Shown: positions 52,041 to 63,211, counted from the stretch's first letter. The stretch: DNA of 64,000 nucleotides from Helicoverpa zea (GCF_022581195.2 NC_061468.1:11488001-11552000); one strand, 5' to 3'. Program-made: numbers and translations. The notes: generated from the sequence alone by a model not told the origin.

Positions 52041-52979
52041 TAGACGAATATTAGTTTAAACTTTTTAACATATGTAATGTATCTACCATCTACCTAATAT
52101 TGCAGTTTGTTATGATTTTATTAATTAGAAATGTTGTATGTTGTGTACATCAATTATCAGGGACTTGGTTCTGTTTGTTCTAATTAAAAGGCGAAACTTA
52201 AAATGAATATAAACAATATTTAAATCCTGTACACATAGGAGGAAAGTTAATAAATTTCCATGTGACAGATTGCCTTAAAAACACAATTGGCGGTTTCCTG
52301 GAAGATACTTTCCTTATTTTTTTCCCGTTCTTAATATAACGTTAGATACCCCAAATTAGAGAGTAATTTAATTTAAATTAATTGTGTTTTTATGATAACA
52401 AACATTCGCTAGCTCGGCGTAAATGAGAAATTATAATAGGGATCTTTTTAGGCAATTTCCGAACTTTTAATTCGAGCTTTCAAGACGGGAATTTATGATT
52501 TTATTATTCGCTGTCCGAGTTTTCAAACTGGAAATGCAGTTTCCTTCTGTTTTATGGATCTAAGTAAAGAGCGTTTAGTTGAAATTATTTTATTGCAGCT
52601 GTTAATTTGTTTTATGGCTGATCAGTAAAATCTGATAGCAATAGTTTAGAATCATTAGAAAACGAGTTATTTAGTTAGAACAGTTATTTTTATAATTGGC
52701 AATAATCTTTTACAAAATCATGCCTAACAACCTCAAAAAAGTGAATCATACCTACATAAATACATTCCATATTTTCATATGAAATCGACAGTCATTCACA
52801 TGATTGATACAAACATAAGTTCGGATGACAGTCGTAATTCTCTTCCCTTCCGCATCGGATTAACTTGTGCAGTAACTACCTACATACTAAGTTAGTTTTA
52901 CTAACTTTTTTGTTTATGACCAGCACATTATTAGTCTTTATTCATACTTTCCTCGGAGGAAATATATTATGTCGGAAAA
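52041..52979. other. AT-rich non-coding DNA between transposons
   Basis: I see no gene or recognisable repeat. The frame at 52865-53059 runs across the Helitron boundary and is not supported. Confidence 0.55.
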
Positions 52980-53377
52980 CTAGCTGTGTCATGCGGTTTT
53001 ACTTGTCAATAGTCATTGTTTGTAAATACAAACAATATTATTATGCGAGGCATCCCTAATTTCATTTGGCAGTAATCCCTTAAATACCTGAAGAAATTAG
53101 TGCTTTCAACTAAGTAACTTATATTCATGTAAAGCATTTGCTAGTGTTAGAGGCTTATTTAAATTTATAATTTAGAATCAACCGTAAAAGTTATTTTTTC
53201 CATCCGAGAAGTGTATATTATGTGTATATTATATATTTCCCAAGATTATCAAGATCAGATTTAAACAGACAAAACATATAAGACTGCCTTTTCCTGAAGG
53301 TTTTATCAGGCTCTATTTTTTCATGAAACTGCGACAGACAGACAAAGTTTCTTTTACATTTATAATATTAGTGAGGA
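52980..53377 (-). mobile_element. Diverged Lep1-like Helitron remnant, reversed
   Basis: On the minus strand the element starts TCCTCACTAATATTATAAATG, followed soon after by GTCTGTCTGTC. This matches the Lep1-type 5' terminus of the element at 22839 (TCCATACTAATAT). It ends about 400 bp later as ...ACAGCTAG before a host T (plus strand A|CTAG at 52979-52983), with a decayed GTAAAACCGC where the 3' hairpin should be. The interior is diverged. The 5' terminus assignment is firmer than the 3' end. Confidence 0.55.
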
Positions 53378-55398
53378 TTGATCCAGCGCAAATACAATTA
53401 TACCAGGAAATGTCTAATGAGGGTTTGCGAGATATAGATTTTCCACCTGAGCTACATAGCTGTGCAAACAGTTATTGTAAAGATAAAAACCATAACATTG
53501 TTTTGGATACTATGTATAATAAAATAATAGGTATTCTTCAGCAGTCTGCGCGATCTAGTGCGACGGCTGGTAAGTCTAAGATGTATACAGTTTTACCTGG
53601 GTGGAATAAACATGTAAAAGCTGCATACAGGGAGGCTCGACTTGCTTTTCAAGTGTGGAAATTTTGTGGTAAGCCAGATGCGGGCAGTGAATTTGAAAAT
53701 ATGCGTAAGACACGCAGAGTTTTTAAAAGTAAATTGGAATGGTGTCGTAAAAATGAAAAACAAATTAAATGTAATATAATAGCTGAGAACCATAGAAGTA
53801 AGGACTTCGGAAACTTTTGGAAAAACACGAACAAACTGAATCCTAAGTCGAGCCTCCCTGTAAGTATTGGGGGTAAACATGAACCTTCGCACATTGCAAA
53901 TATGTTTGTAAACCAATTTAAAGTGAACCCCGTAGCAAATCCGGCAGTTAATGTGAATGAAACAGGGGCAGACACTGACGTGAGCATGAAGTTGGGTGTG
54001 CAATTCTCGGCTAAAGATGTCACAAAGGTCATTAAAAGTATGGTTAGAGGTAAGTCCCCAGGACATGATCACCTCAGTGTCGAGCACCTAAGACATGCTG
54101 GAACACATTTGCCGAGAGTACTGGCTATGTTTTTTAACCTATGTATAAGCCACTCCTATTTGCCAAGCCCACTTATGAGAACTATAGTCGTACCTATTGT
54201 TAAAAATAAAACCGGTGATATTTCAGATCCCGCTAACTACAGGCCAATATCCCTCGCAACGGTTATTGCTAAGGTATTGGACAGTTTGCTGGATACATAC
54301 ATGGCACCAAGAATTAGTCTTCATGATGCACAGTTTGGTTTCAGGCCTAGACTATCAACAGAAAGTGCCATTATGTGTCTTAAGCGAACTGTCCGGTACT
54401 ATACGGATAGAAGTACTGCTGTAAACGCGTGCTTTCTAGATCTCTCCAAGGCTTTTGACCTTGTGTCCTATGACCTTTTATGGGAGAAGATGAGAAATGA
54501 GAGTGAAGTGGAAACTGAAGTTACTTATCTGCTAAAGTTTTGGTATGAAAATCAAATAAATAATGTTAGATGGGCAGGGACACTCTCAGATGAATATAAA
54601 TTGAAATGTGGAGTGAGGCAGGGCGGAATCACTTCCCCACGCCTATTTAACTTGTACATTAACAAGCTGATCGTTGAGCTCAGCAGCACTGGCCTCGGCT
54701 GTCATGTTGATGGTGTTGCAGTCAACAACATCAGCTATGCGGACGACATGGTCCTGCTGAGCCCTTCGATCAGTGCGTTAAGACGACTTTTGAAGATATG
54801 TGAGAGTTACACGGTGGCTCATGGGCTAAGGTACAATGTTAGTAAGAGTGAGTTTCTGGTTTTTAAAGTTGGCACCAAAAGTGACGTAAATGTGCCTCAT
54901 GTTTTATTGGAAAATACCCCCCTAAAACGTGTTACAAAATTTAAGTACCTGGGCCACTGGGTCACCGATGACCTATGTGATGACCTGGATATAGAGAGGG
55001 AGCGCAGGGCGTTGTCTGTCCGTGGTAATATGTTGGCCCGCAGATTTGCACGGTGTTCTCATAACGTCAAAATGACCCTCTTTCGAGCCTACTGTCAGTC
55101 ATTCTACACCTGCAGTCTGTGGGTTAAGTATACGCAGAGGGCATACAACGCTCTGCGTATCCAGTACAACAATGCATTCAGAATGCTTGTTGGGCTGCCG
55201 CGGTTCTGCAGCGCGTCGGGTATGTTTGCCGATGCGAGAGTCGATGATTTCTACGCAATTATACGTAAGCGTTGCGCCTCTCTAAGGCATAGAATACGCG
55301 GCAGCTCCCACAGCATACTCAGAGCATTGAGCGATCGGTGGGACTGTCCAATGTTAGGCCGATGGGTGAGACTGCACACACAAGTTGGAGTTGGATGA
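53377..55398 (+). CDS. Reverse transcriptase of the truncated LINE
   Basis: This encodes a LINE reverse transcriptase with its upstream linker. An ATG at 53323 opens the same frame, but the first 18 codons lie in the reversed Helitron end, so native sequence probably begins around DPAQIQLYQEM. Counting from that ATG, the linker has a Cys/His-containing stretch (HSCANSYC, 45-52) and GWNKHVK (93-99). The polymerase has NYRPISLATVIAKVL (305-319), DAQFGFRPRLSTESA (335-349), FLDLSKAFD (371-379) with the first catalytic Asp, GVRQGGITSPRLFN (430-443) and YADDMVLLS with the active-site Asp pair (472-480). FKYLGHW follows in the thumb region. It ends naturally at a TGA with no frameshift or internal stop. 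No C-terminal zinc knuckle is visible, unlike the R1-clade element. Confidence 0.9.
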   Translation: MDPAQIQLYQEMSNEGLRDIDFPPELHSCANSYCKDKNHNIVLDTMYNKIIGILQQSARSSATAGKSKMYTVLPGWNKHVKAAYREARLAFQVWKFCGKPDAGSEFENMRKTRRVFKSKLEWCRKNEKQIKCNIIAENHRSKDFGNFWKNTNKLNPKSSLPVSIGGKHEPSHIANMFVNQFKVNPVANPAVNVNETGADTDVSMKLGVQFSAKDVTKVIKSMVRGKSPGHDHLSVEHLRHAGTHLPRVLAMFFNLCISHSYLPSPLMRTIVVPIVKNKTGDISDPANYRPISLATVIAKVLDSLLDTYMAPRISLHDAQFGFRPRLSTESAIMCLKRTVRYYTDRSTAVNACFLDLSKAFDLVSYDLLWEKMRNESEVETEVTYLLKFWYENQINNVRWAGTLSDEYKLKCGVRQGGITSPRLFNLYINKLIVELSSTGLGCHVDGVAVNNISYADDMVLLSPSISALRRLLKICESYTVAHGLRYNVSKSEFLVFKVGTKSDVNVPHVLLENTPLKRVTKFKYLGHWVTDDLCDDLDIERERRALSVRGNMLARRFARCSHNVKMTLFRAYCQSFYTCSLWVKYTQRAYNALRIQYNNAFRMLVGLPRFCSASGMFADARVDDFYAIIRKRCASLRHRIRGSSHSILRALSDRWDCPMLGRWVRLHTQVGVG

Positions 55399-55530
55399 GT
55401 GTTTTTAAAAATATTTATGTGTAGTTGTTTTTGTTTCTGTATGTGTACCTACTAACAATAGTTTAATAAGTTTTAATGTATTTACTAACACTATGGACCA
55501 CGGTCTGCAAATAAATGAGTAATAATAAAG
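53379..55530 (+). mobile_element. 5'-truncated CR1/Rex/Daphne-like non-LTR retrotransposon
   Basis: The element holds the linker and complete reverse transcriptase of a jockey-superfamily LINE but no endonuclease. It begins one base beyond the Helitron terminus at 53377 and ends about 130 bp after the stop codon in ACTATGGACCACGGTCTGC and a short AATAATAAA tail (55521-55529), a repeat-type tail rather than poly(A). The clade is judged from motif wording and is not certain. No clear target duplication was found. Since the frame is uninterrupted, the copy is not old, but without endonuclease and promoter it cannot be autonomous. Confidence 0.85.
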
Positions 55531-56281
55531 CCATAGGTATACGCATGTATAGTAAGAAAACCATCTCCTGACCCCATTGCAAACTATTTTGGGTGTTCCA
55601 TAGTGGTGTACCTTTTATCAATTTTGTATGGCTCGTGGCTTCAGTTGGAGCGAACATTCCTTAAGCCGACAAAGTAGGGTAAGTTTACGTTGTACCTTCT
55701 TCTGGGCTTATGTACAGGCTGATGCTGTTTTGTTTTTAGGGAAAAGTGCCCACAAACGAGCACAGGGAACGTTTACATTTCTAAACAAAAATGATATTGA
55801 TAGAGATGTGGGCTTTAACTAATATTAGACATTAAAATGAATTAAATTGGCAGTTAATAATTTATCAAATCTCTATCTTTTTATTTTCAGGCTGCATAGG
55901 CCCATATATGGCCATTTATGGCTGAAAATATTCGTTTAGCAATCATGACCTATCCTGTTGCTTCGTATAATATATATTTCGATATTTTCCATATAAAATC
56001 AATAACTGTTTTCCACGATTTATATATCACCCCAGTACCTTCAGACATTTCATTGATGAATCATCATGTGCCAACCAGTTATTATTAACTATACATATAT
56101 AACCACAGCTTCTATAGAAATATTCCAACTAAAATTCACAACCCCCACCCAAAAAACGGAAATCCAAACACAAATGACTCAATTCCAATCAAATTGCCAT
56201 ACACAAACAAACAAACTAACAAATTGATTCGCAATAATCACATTTCGATTACTTAGTGCGCACGCGATGCTCTGACACTTG
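55531..56281. other. AT-rich non-coding DNA
   Basis: No gene is supported. The 64-codon plus-strand frame at 55628-55822 has no domain. An ATG-rich oligonucleotide run near 55890-55920 (ATATGGCCATTTATGGC) is the only oddity. Confidence 0.55.
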
Positions 56282-56323
56282 TGACGTCACTGACCTTGAC
56301 CTGTTGACTCAGAGCTTAGGTCA
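56282..56323. promoter_or_regulatory. Cluster of CRE, nuclear-receptor and AP-1-like sites
   Basis: Within 42 bp lie a perfect CRE palindrome TGACGTCA (56282-56289), TGACCTTGACCT (56291-56302; its complement contains TCAAGGTCA, the FTZ-F1/ERR-type half-site), an AP-1 site TGACTCA (56305-56311) and a further AGGTCA half-site (56318-56323). Each is a full consensus. The block is GC-richer than its AT-rich surroundings. It lies about 10.7 kb upstream of the minus-strand gene. Enhancer function is inference. Confidence 0.45.
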
Positions 56324-56360
56324 TGTGTCAGCTAGAAAGTTTTTAAACGTCATTATTTTT

Positions 56361-56841
56361 TATATTGATGATCTTCTTTGAGTCCTCTTTTTAATGTGGT
56401 GTGAGAATTTCTGACGTAAACTGTAGATCTTAATAAGGCAAGACAAGACAGACAATAATGTCGGGATACCTTTTTACACACGGTGGGTTAGCCCCATGCT
56501 AAGTTATTAATTAACTTGTGTTATGGGTGCTAACACAACTGATAAACTACATAAATACATATTATAACACCCAGACCACGGCCAACAAGCATGCGCATCA
56601 CACAAATGTCGACCGAACCGGGAATCGAACCTGGGAATTCATGTTTGACAGTCACGTATGGTGACCATTGCGCCATCGAGGTCGTCATAGAGTGGAAATT
56701 GACGTCGATCTCATAGCTTTTTATTGATAGATTCTATGAGTATTTTTATGTGATGTGAATTTTTGACGTAAATAGTAAGAAATAATAATGTATTTGAACG
56801 GTTTTTTTAAGCAATATGAGAATTTCTGACGTCGATCTCAT
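56361..56841 (+). repeat. Degenerate TGACGT-containing repeat, split by a SINE
   Basis: Diverged units sharing the pattern TATTGATRRATTC...GTGATGTGAATTTYTGACGTAAA occur at about 56361-56424 and 56720-56776. A related piece, TGACGTCGATCTCAT, occurs at 56700-56714 and again at 56827-56841, the latter preceded by TGAGAATTTC as in the first unit. The SINE at 56455-56690 sits between the first and later units. It looks like the remains of a small satellite-like array. Confidence 0.55.
56455..56690 (-). mobile_element. tRNA-derived SINE, second family
   Basis: On the minus strand the head reads GACGACCTCGATGGCGCAAT. The A box is TGGCGCAATGG (plus-strand 56665-56675) and the B box GGTTCGATTCC (56621-56631). 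The body continues through TTTGTGTGATGCGC, GGTCTGGGTGTTATAATATG, GTACCC-like CACCCATAACACAAG and GGGGCTAACCCACCGTGTGTAAAA, a wording I recognise from a widespread lepidopteran SINE. It has no coding capacity. It differs from the SINEs at 25.5 and 62.9 kb. No target duplication could be found. Confidence 0.8.
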
Positions 56842-58504
56842 CGTAAGTGAGTGTAACGTAAGTATTCAAACGTCACTATATCATTGATGTGAAAACAATA
56901 AGTTTTGTAATACGTCCATGGCAGATTGTTTGGACTAAGTGAATGACTATGATTGAAATGTGATAAAATCATAATTATCACATCCGCGTCCTTTAGGGAT
57001 CACTTCGCGCACCCGAATAGGAATAACTCTATAGCCTTCCTCGATAAATCTAACACTGCAATATCTCTTCAAATCGGCCATGTAGTTCCTGAAATGAGCA
57101 CGTTCAAAAAAGTACAAACTCATCAGCTTTGGAATATTTGTAAAAGCCTGATATCAAAAATACTAGACATACATACAATTAACAACAAAGAAAATGAACT
57201 CACCCATAAAACTAAAGTACCTACATTATGAAATAACCTATCACAACATGATGATGTCATAGCATCGGAAACCATTAATAATAATTGTCTGCGCGTTGCT
57301 AAGTCAGCGGAATCGCACTGTGAATCAGTGCGTTTTGCTTTTCAATGCACTTTGGTTGCTTCGACGGTAATCTGATGACTTGGATGACGAATAGATCGAT
57401 AGATGATTAATCAGTGACATGTAAAGGTAATGATTATGTTGTGAATTAGAACACTTCTTTGAATAACTGTGTTGTTTTGTGTACTGTGTGTGTGTATGAC
57501 TTAGTTTTAGTCAAACTATATCTATGTCGTGACTTTAAGAACACACATAAGTAGGGAAGTACTTAGTCTATTTATTAAAATTAAAATCGTTTAGACTTAA
57601 GACTTAATTTGTACTTAAGTAATTTGAGGAAATAAGTCAAGTAGTTTGAAGTAATAATATCAAAAACACAAAAAGCAACCTACTCTCAAAATTTAAACTA
57701 CACATTCTAAAATTGAACAATGAAGTCATTAAAAAACGTGCCACGTTCCTAACTTAATCTTGAAAGTTTAAGTTAAGATTAACTTGGGCTACTTACGTTC
57801 TATGGGCCATTTAGACGTGATGCTATTTAGCGGTGCAGCTTCCCGAAAGAGATCGTTACACATTAGGCTCATCTTAGATCATCCCTTTAATGGTACAGTC
57901 ACAACTTGTTGAACTGATAAGGGTCAAAAAATGGTTCTCTAAGCTAGCAGTAACCCTTTCTTAGAAATTGATGTAGGTCTGTTTATACGTATCGCAGGTG
58001 TTGTTTTAAAGATATGGTTCATATAGTTTAAATTATAAAAAATAGTTACTCAATCAAATTCTCTTGTGACGAGTACCCATTCAGGTTGATCTAGTTAAGG
58101 TCTAATTTTAAAACACCCCAGTATATCTTTGGGATTAAAATTAAGAAAAGAAAGAAAGAAATAATTTGAAATCAACTTGCTTCGCTCCTTTGGAACTAGA
58201 TTTTATTCCTGTAAATACAATTTTTATACAACAACCAAACAGTAAAGTTAGTGTCTATTATGTTTGAAGATAGTTCCCATAGAAAACAATGTTCGTGCAT
58301 CTACCAATTTCACCGAACTGCTTAGAATCCAACCTACACTAAATCCTCGAACACCCCACCTCCTGATTAACTAGGAAGCCTTGTTTACATTGTTAGGAAG
58401 CCTGAAAAAAGTGCAGTGTACAAAAACTAGCCAAGTAGCAGTCAGACGAACGTTGTTCGAACATCTGATAGAATCGAATGGAACACTTCAAGTCAGCAAG
58501 CCGT

Positions 58505-58525
58505 GGCCTCGAGAGACGCGAGGCC
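58505..58525. repeat. GC-rich inverted repeat
   Basis: GGCCTCG and CGAGGCC form a perfect 7-bp stem with a 7-base loop. A further GGCCTCC follows about 10 bases later. No function is assigned. Confidence 0.5.
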
Positions 58526-59079
58526 TCAGAATTGGCCTCCAATTTAAAGATTATGACTTGCTTTATAAATTAGCAGGGTAAACATTAAATTGGCTAACTA
58601 GGCTAGCTAAAATTACTAGTCTGAGTTTTTTTGCAGCCTAAAAGAACCTTGTTGGATAATTTTGCGCGGTTATTACTGATTAATTTTTGGGAGTATAAGG
58701 TTGTATGTTTAATTTATTTTCTGTTTTATCATACTTATTAGATTTCTAAAGAGATGGTAAGCAAAAGACTTCTAAAGTGCAAAGTTGACTTAACTTCACC
58801 CGAGACTTAAGTTATGAAAAGACCCAACTTCAGAAGGACCAAGAATCGAAATGTCGACAGAACTTATTTATATAAGTAAAATTAAAATCAAGTAACTCCC
58901 AACTTCAAGGAACTTAACTCCGCTGTTTTCGAGGGCACGGCCTTAAAATCGAGACTTTATCCAGCTGAGGATCATATATTTCCCTAGTGCACCCTAAAAG
59001 GAACCTTAAAACTGGATCAGCAAAGTCTGAATTAAATTACCGCTGACCTTCGCAGAAAACGCAACGTGCAACCAGCTAT

Positions 59080-59290
59080 ACTATATTCGTTTATCTTTCT
59101 CGTGTTTGTGTTGTGGTCTTACTCGGGCATCGATTAGGCGTCTCTTTCCCTCGTTCGTGGAAGTGTGTCTGTCTCGCTCCGACACGATCTAACCGGTTCG
59201 GACACGTTCGCAGTACGTTGGAAAGAATTGTGTTGATAAGCGCTGTGTAGTTTATCTGTCCTATTTAGTCACAGTTAGACACTGGACACG
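59080..59290. promoter_or_regulatory. CpG-richer, promoter-like patch
   Basis: The stretch has pyrimidine-rich CTCT/GTCT runs, many CpG dinucleotides and a paired CCGACACG/CGGACACG around AACCGGTTCGG, in contrast to the AT-rich flanks. It could be an enhancer or a distant alternative promoter. No ATG-plus-donor exon was found next to it. Confidence 0.25.
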
Positions 59291-61039
59291 AATGTGCTCT
59301 ATTTTAGTCTATTTTTATTCATTCGTTTGATTATTGCAGTTGTTACTGCAGCCTCATTTTGAATTGCATTTTAAATTATCAATTTGTTCTCGTATTCTGC
59401 TGTAATTATTTTTATTCGCACTGTGTTTATTTGTATGTCTAGGTTTATTGTGTGTGCTATTCGTTTGCTATTTGATTTCATTTCAATTGCGAGATGGAAA
59501 AGCTTTCATTTCAAAATTCAGAATGCTCTCTAGGCAGTCACGTATTACATCACAACATTTATTGGTTTCATTTTATGGGCTGTCTGAATTCATCTTGCCA
59601 AAATAATTTTGTCTAAATTTCTATTCCACGTTATTCTCATCTCGCTGCTTAGTTGTCGCCTAAAGCGTAGCAGTGTGTTGTACTGCAAGCAGTTGGTGCG
59701 GCTTGAGTTTGAGCTTCATCAAGTATAAGCAGTTTTACACATTATACATACACGTATAGTATAGCTAATCCAAGTACATGGGTAAACAATAAACATCCTT
59801 CCTTCAGCAAAAGCTTTCAACGAACTTTGTTACTAATACTTTCTAAGCAAAATCTTCACATACAACGAAATTACGTATATTGAAAACTGTTTCTATGTTT
59901 GCAAATTCTTACTTGTGTAACGCATCGACACTTCCATATTTTACAATATTGCGTTGGTCTAGTTTTAAGCTGAGAATCTTCTCAAACGTATCTTGGGCTC
60001 AAAGCAACTGATTCAACGCGTATGCGTAATATTTAACTTTTATGTTCTGTTGCAATTGCAGATGTAATCATTGCAGGTTTAGTTACTGCATGATGGCTCA
60101 GATTTAATTTCCAAAATAGAAGTTTTTAGAAAAATATGTGCGATTTTTGCACAGTATTACATTTCTAAGACTTTCAAGGTCCGTAACATGCTATGGGTCG
60201 TTATCTTAGTAGGTGTAACCTTCTACTTACCCCATACCTATGTGTGAAGGATAAACAATAAAGGTCTTATTATCCTTGACCAGCTATCCTCTTTCAACCC
60301 TGAAAAGAGCTTTCGTTTCAACCTTTATTTGACCAACACTAATTCATAACACTTATCACCAACCCGTAAGGTTCAATTTTGAAAACCTTTTGAATATTTA
60401 CTTTTTTATTCGTGTTTGGCGATGTAAATATTGAAAATAAAAATGTTTGCGATTACTCGCAGTTTTAATGAATGTTTAACGAATTCAAGGCTTCACGTAA
60501 TTATGGGATAAAATAAATAGAAGTGAAACTCATATAAATATTGTTTGGACATTTTATTAAAATTCGCTTGTGTTTGAAAAGGTCCATTTTAATAAAGATT
60601 ATGATTTTAATGAACGTGTATTAAATTCTTGTATTGCATACTTTGAAGTAAATTGGATATAGGTAGGCACTTAGTTATTATCTAATGATGCTAAATATTA
60701 TTCTACAAAAATCTTTATCGTTAGTTTGTTGACAGTGAATAAAAGAGAACATACTTCATAGACAAAAAAAACATCGTTTGAACTTTGAAATCACTAATTA
60801 TTGCATGTTATTCATTCAACTGTCGATAAAATCAGTTCAAAACTCATCATTGATAATATGTAATACGTGATAAGATAAGATTGACAACATATTTAGCATT
60901 TCAGGTGACTAATTGTTACTAACAGCCCCGAATATTTAAACTGGACACAAATTATGTGTCTACTGCAAACCTCAAATCAACTTCAATGTTTTAAATAAGG
61001 GCCTAATTGTAACCACAGATAGTATTACTACTTAGTTAC

Positions 61040-61110
61040 GATACCTTAGATACTATACTGATGACCACCTGTGACTACAGTCGCTGCAATTCGGCCGAAA
61101 CATCGGGTAA
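61040..61110 (+). repeat. Transposon-derived motif (GGCCGAAACATCGG type)
   Basis: ACCACCTGTGACTACAGTCG followed by CTGCAATTCGGCC and GAAACATCGGGT resembles a short phrase (GGCCGAAACGTCGGGT) that recurs in transposon remnants of many invertebrates. I cannot name the family with confidence, and no ends are visible. Confidence 0.4.
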
Positions 61111-62895
61111 AGAAAAAGGTATCAATCCAAAATTTCTAAAGAAACTAATGTAGACTAAAATCCAAATAGACATACCACTTCTATCAAGAATCAGGGTCAC
61201 GTTAATTGTTCTAATCACATAACAATAACACCTGGAACCGTTAGACTACAAGCACACTGCAAACTTTTAATCGGCCGATAGTTTGTTTGGGCTCACAAAT
61301 CGGTATGAAGATGAATGGTAGTACGCACATTACAAAGATCAGGTATGAAGCCGGTATCAGAGCGACTGAAAACTTTGATTGGACTTAAGATTATCTTAAA
61401 AAAAATTGGTAACCTTCGTTCAACTGTCAGCCGACTATTTGTGGTAAACTTAATGCTAACTTCAAAGTTATCACTCCTTACAACAGTCACCCACGCTAGA
61501 TATTACGAAGACAGAAAGATTCACCTTGGCCTATTGGCAAGTAACTACAAACCCATGGCTTGTTTGTTTTTGTGTTATCTTTGATATTTCGAAAATTTTG
61601 TCTGTTAGTATTTGGTTGGATAGCCTTATTAGTGGGATTATTGTTGTATTAGTGAGTTCTTGATCAAATATTATTACTTTTGTGGTTTTGGATGTTGTGT
61701 TATTATCGTCTATTCAGCGACCGTAATTTCCCGAAATTAGGTCTGAAATATTCAACAATTCGGATTTGTTCTTTCCCAGAGTCCAATGCGTGCAAAATAT
61801 AAATATTGATTAAGCAAACCATTTTGAACAACTACCTCTTCAATTTGAATCTTAATCACTAATATACATCTTTTAGCAATTTAATTAATTTCAAATGGCT
61901 AATTAGTAGAACCAGAAACACATTTACGTTTTACTACAAACATTTATTTGCTTACAAGTATTCGTGCGACCTCTAGACAAGTCGTAAATATCTAGTCTAT
62001 ACAACATCCTGTGTGTTCTAGCGTAGAATTCAGTTCAGACAAAATAACGATACTGGAATACTAAATAGGTATCATGTTGTAACTATCTTGATTTGGTCAC
62101 AGTTGGCCAATGTTGGTCCTTGATGATCTTCAATTGTTTGTGTTTAACCTTCTTGAGAAGAGATCCAATGAAGAATGATAAGCTTCTACACATGGCTTTA
62201 CCCGCTTCCTGAGGGAGCTTCTTCCCACACCCGAATAGAAATGAAACCTGTATATTAGCTACCACTCACAAACCATCGACGATTTGATAATATACAAGAG
62301 TGATACCTATATAGTGTAATCAATTAAACATCAATAACAAAGTTGTCATTAAAACTTCGTTTTTAAATTATATTATAAAATTCGCTGATTTTGCATCTAG
62401 TTTTCTCCAATTACTCTTCAAAATCGTAAGGCGTACCTGGTCTTCGTCTATCAAATATTTTAAGACCTGACAACTATTTAAATTCTGGTTTCTATGTTAA
62501 TACTATTATCGATACTTAAGCTTATTCTTAGAAATGCTGTTTTATCTTATATATTGAAAGATTTTATTATATCGTTCGTAATACCTTCGAGTAGTTCTGA
62601 AATGCCCTTTTGAACCTATCGCGAGAGAAACTAAACTACTAAGCTTTTGCTCGGTAGACGAATTAATTATGTTATGATAAATGTTTAATTATTCTATAAC
62701 GAAGAAATCATTTTATTATTTGCTAGGGCCCCCTGCTAAATCTATTTATTAGACAGATACGAATTGACTTCAACTCACGTTTAAGGCTGTTCTGAGAGAA
62801 TATCGTAGCTCTTCACTATACTAATGGCCTTAATAAATAAAAAAAATACTAATGAGCAAACAAAAAATTTTCTTAATGTTAAATTATGCAAAATT

Positions 62896-62907
62896 GGACG
62901 AACATAT
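62896..62907. repeat. SINE target-site duplication, 5' copy
   Basis: GGACGAACATAT here is repeated exactly at 63212-63223 beyond the SINE tail. Confidence 0.9.
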
Positions 62908-63211
62908 AGTAGTTCGTGGTGGCCTAGTGGTTAAAAGAACCAACCTCTCGAGTATGTGGGTGTGGGTTCTATTCCAGGTCAGGCAAGTACCAATGCAACT
63001 TTTCTAAGTTTGTATGTACTTTCTAAGTATATCTTGGACACCAATGGCTGATAAAACGGTGAAGGAAAACATCTTGAGGAAACCTGGACTATAGTCTGAA
63101 ATCACCAACCCGCATTGAGCAAGCGTGGTGATTAATGCTCAATCCTTCTCCATGTGAGAGGAGGCCTGTGCCCAGCAGTGGGACGATAAAAAAAAGGCAG
63201 TAACAGTAACA
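62908..63211 (+). mobile_element. tRNA-derived SINE, young copy
   Basis: The element has an A box TGGCCTAGTGG (62920-62930) and a slightly altered B box GGTTCTATTCC (62965-62975). It then has a body nearly identical to the SINE at 25525-25930 up to CACCAATGGCTG (about 63050). After that the sequence switches to GGTGAAGGAAAACATCTTGA and a tail with CCCAGCAGTGGGACGATAAA and (GTAACA)2. Perfect 12-bp target duplications flank it, indicating a fairly recent insertion. Its B box mutation might weaken pol III transcription. It encodes no protein and would borrow a LINE reverse transcriptase. Confidence 0.9.

Larger units (their letters stand above)
56842..62895. other. AT-rich non-coding DNA with one CpG-richer patch
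   Basis: No gene is supported. The open frames at 56953-57231, 58381-58581 and 61315-61584 have no recognisable domains. A GC-rich inverted repeat lies at 58505-58525, a promoter-like patch at 59080-59290 and a transposon-like motif near 61058-61106. Confidence 0.55.

Noticed and set aside
53593..54087. Minus-strand 164-codon frame
   Set aside because: It is an antisense shadow of the second LINE's reverse transcriptase linker.
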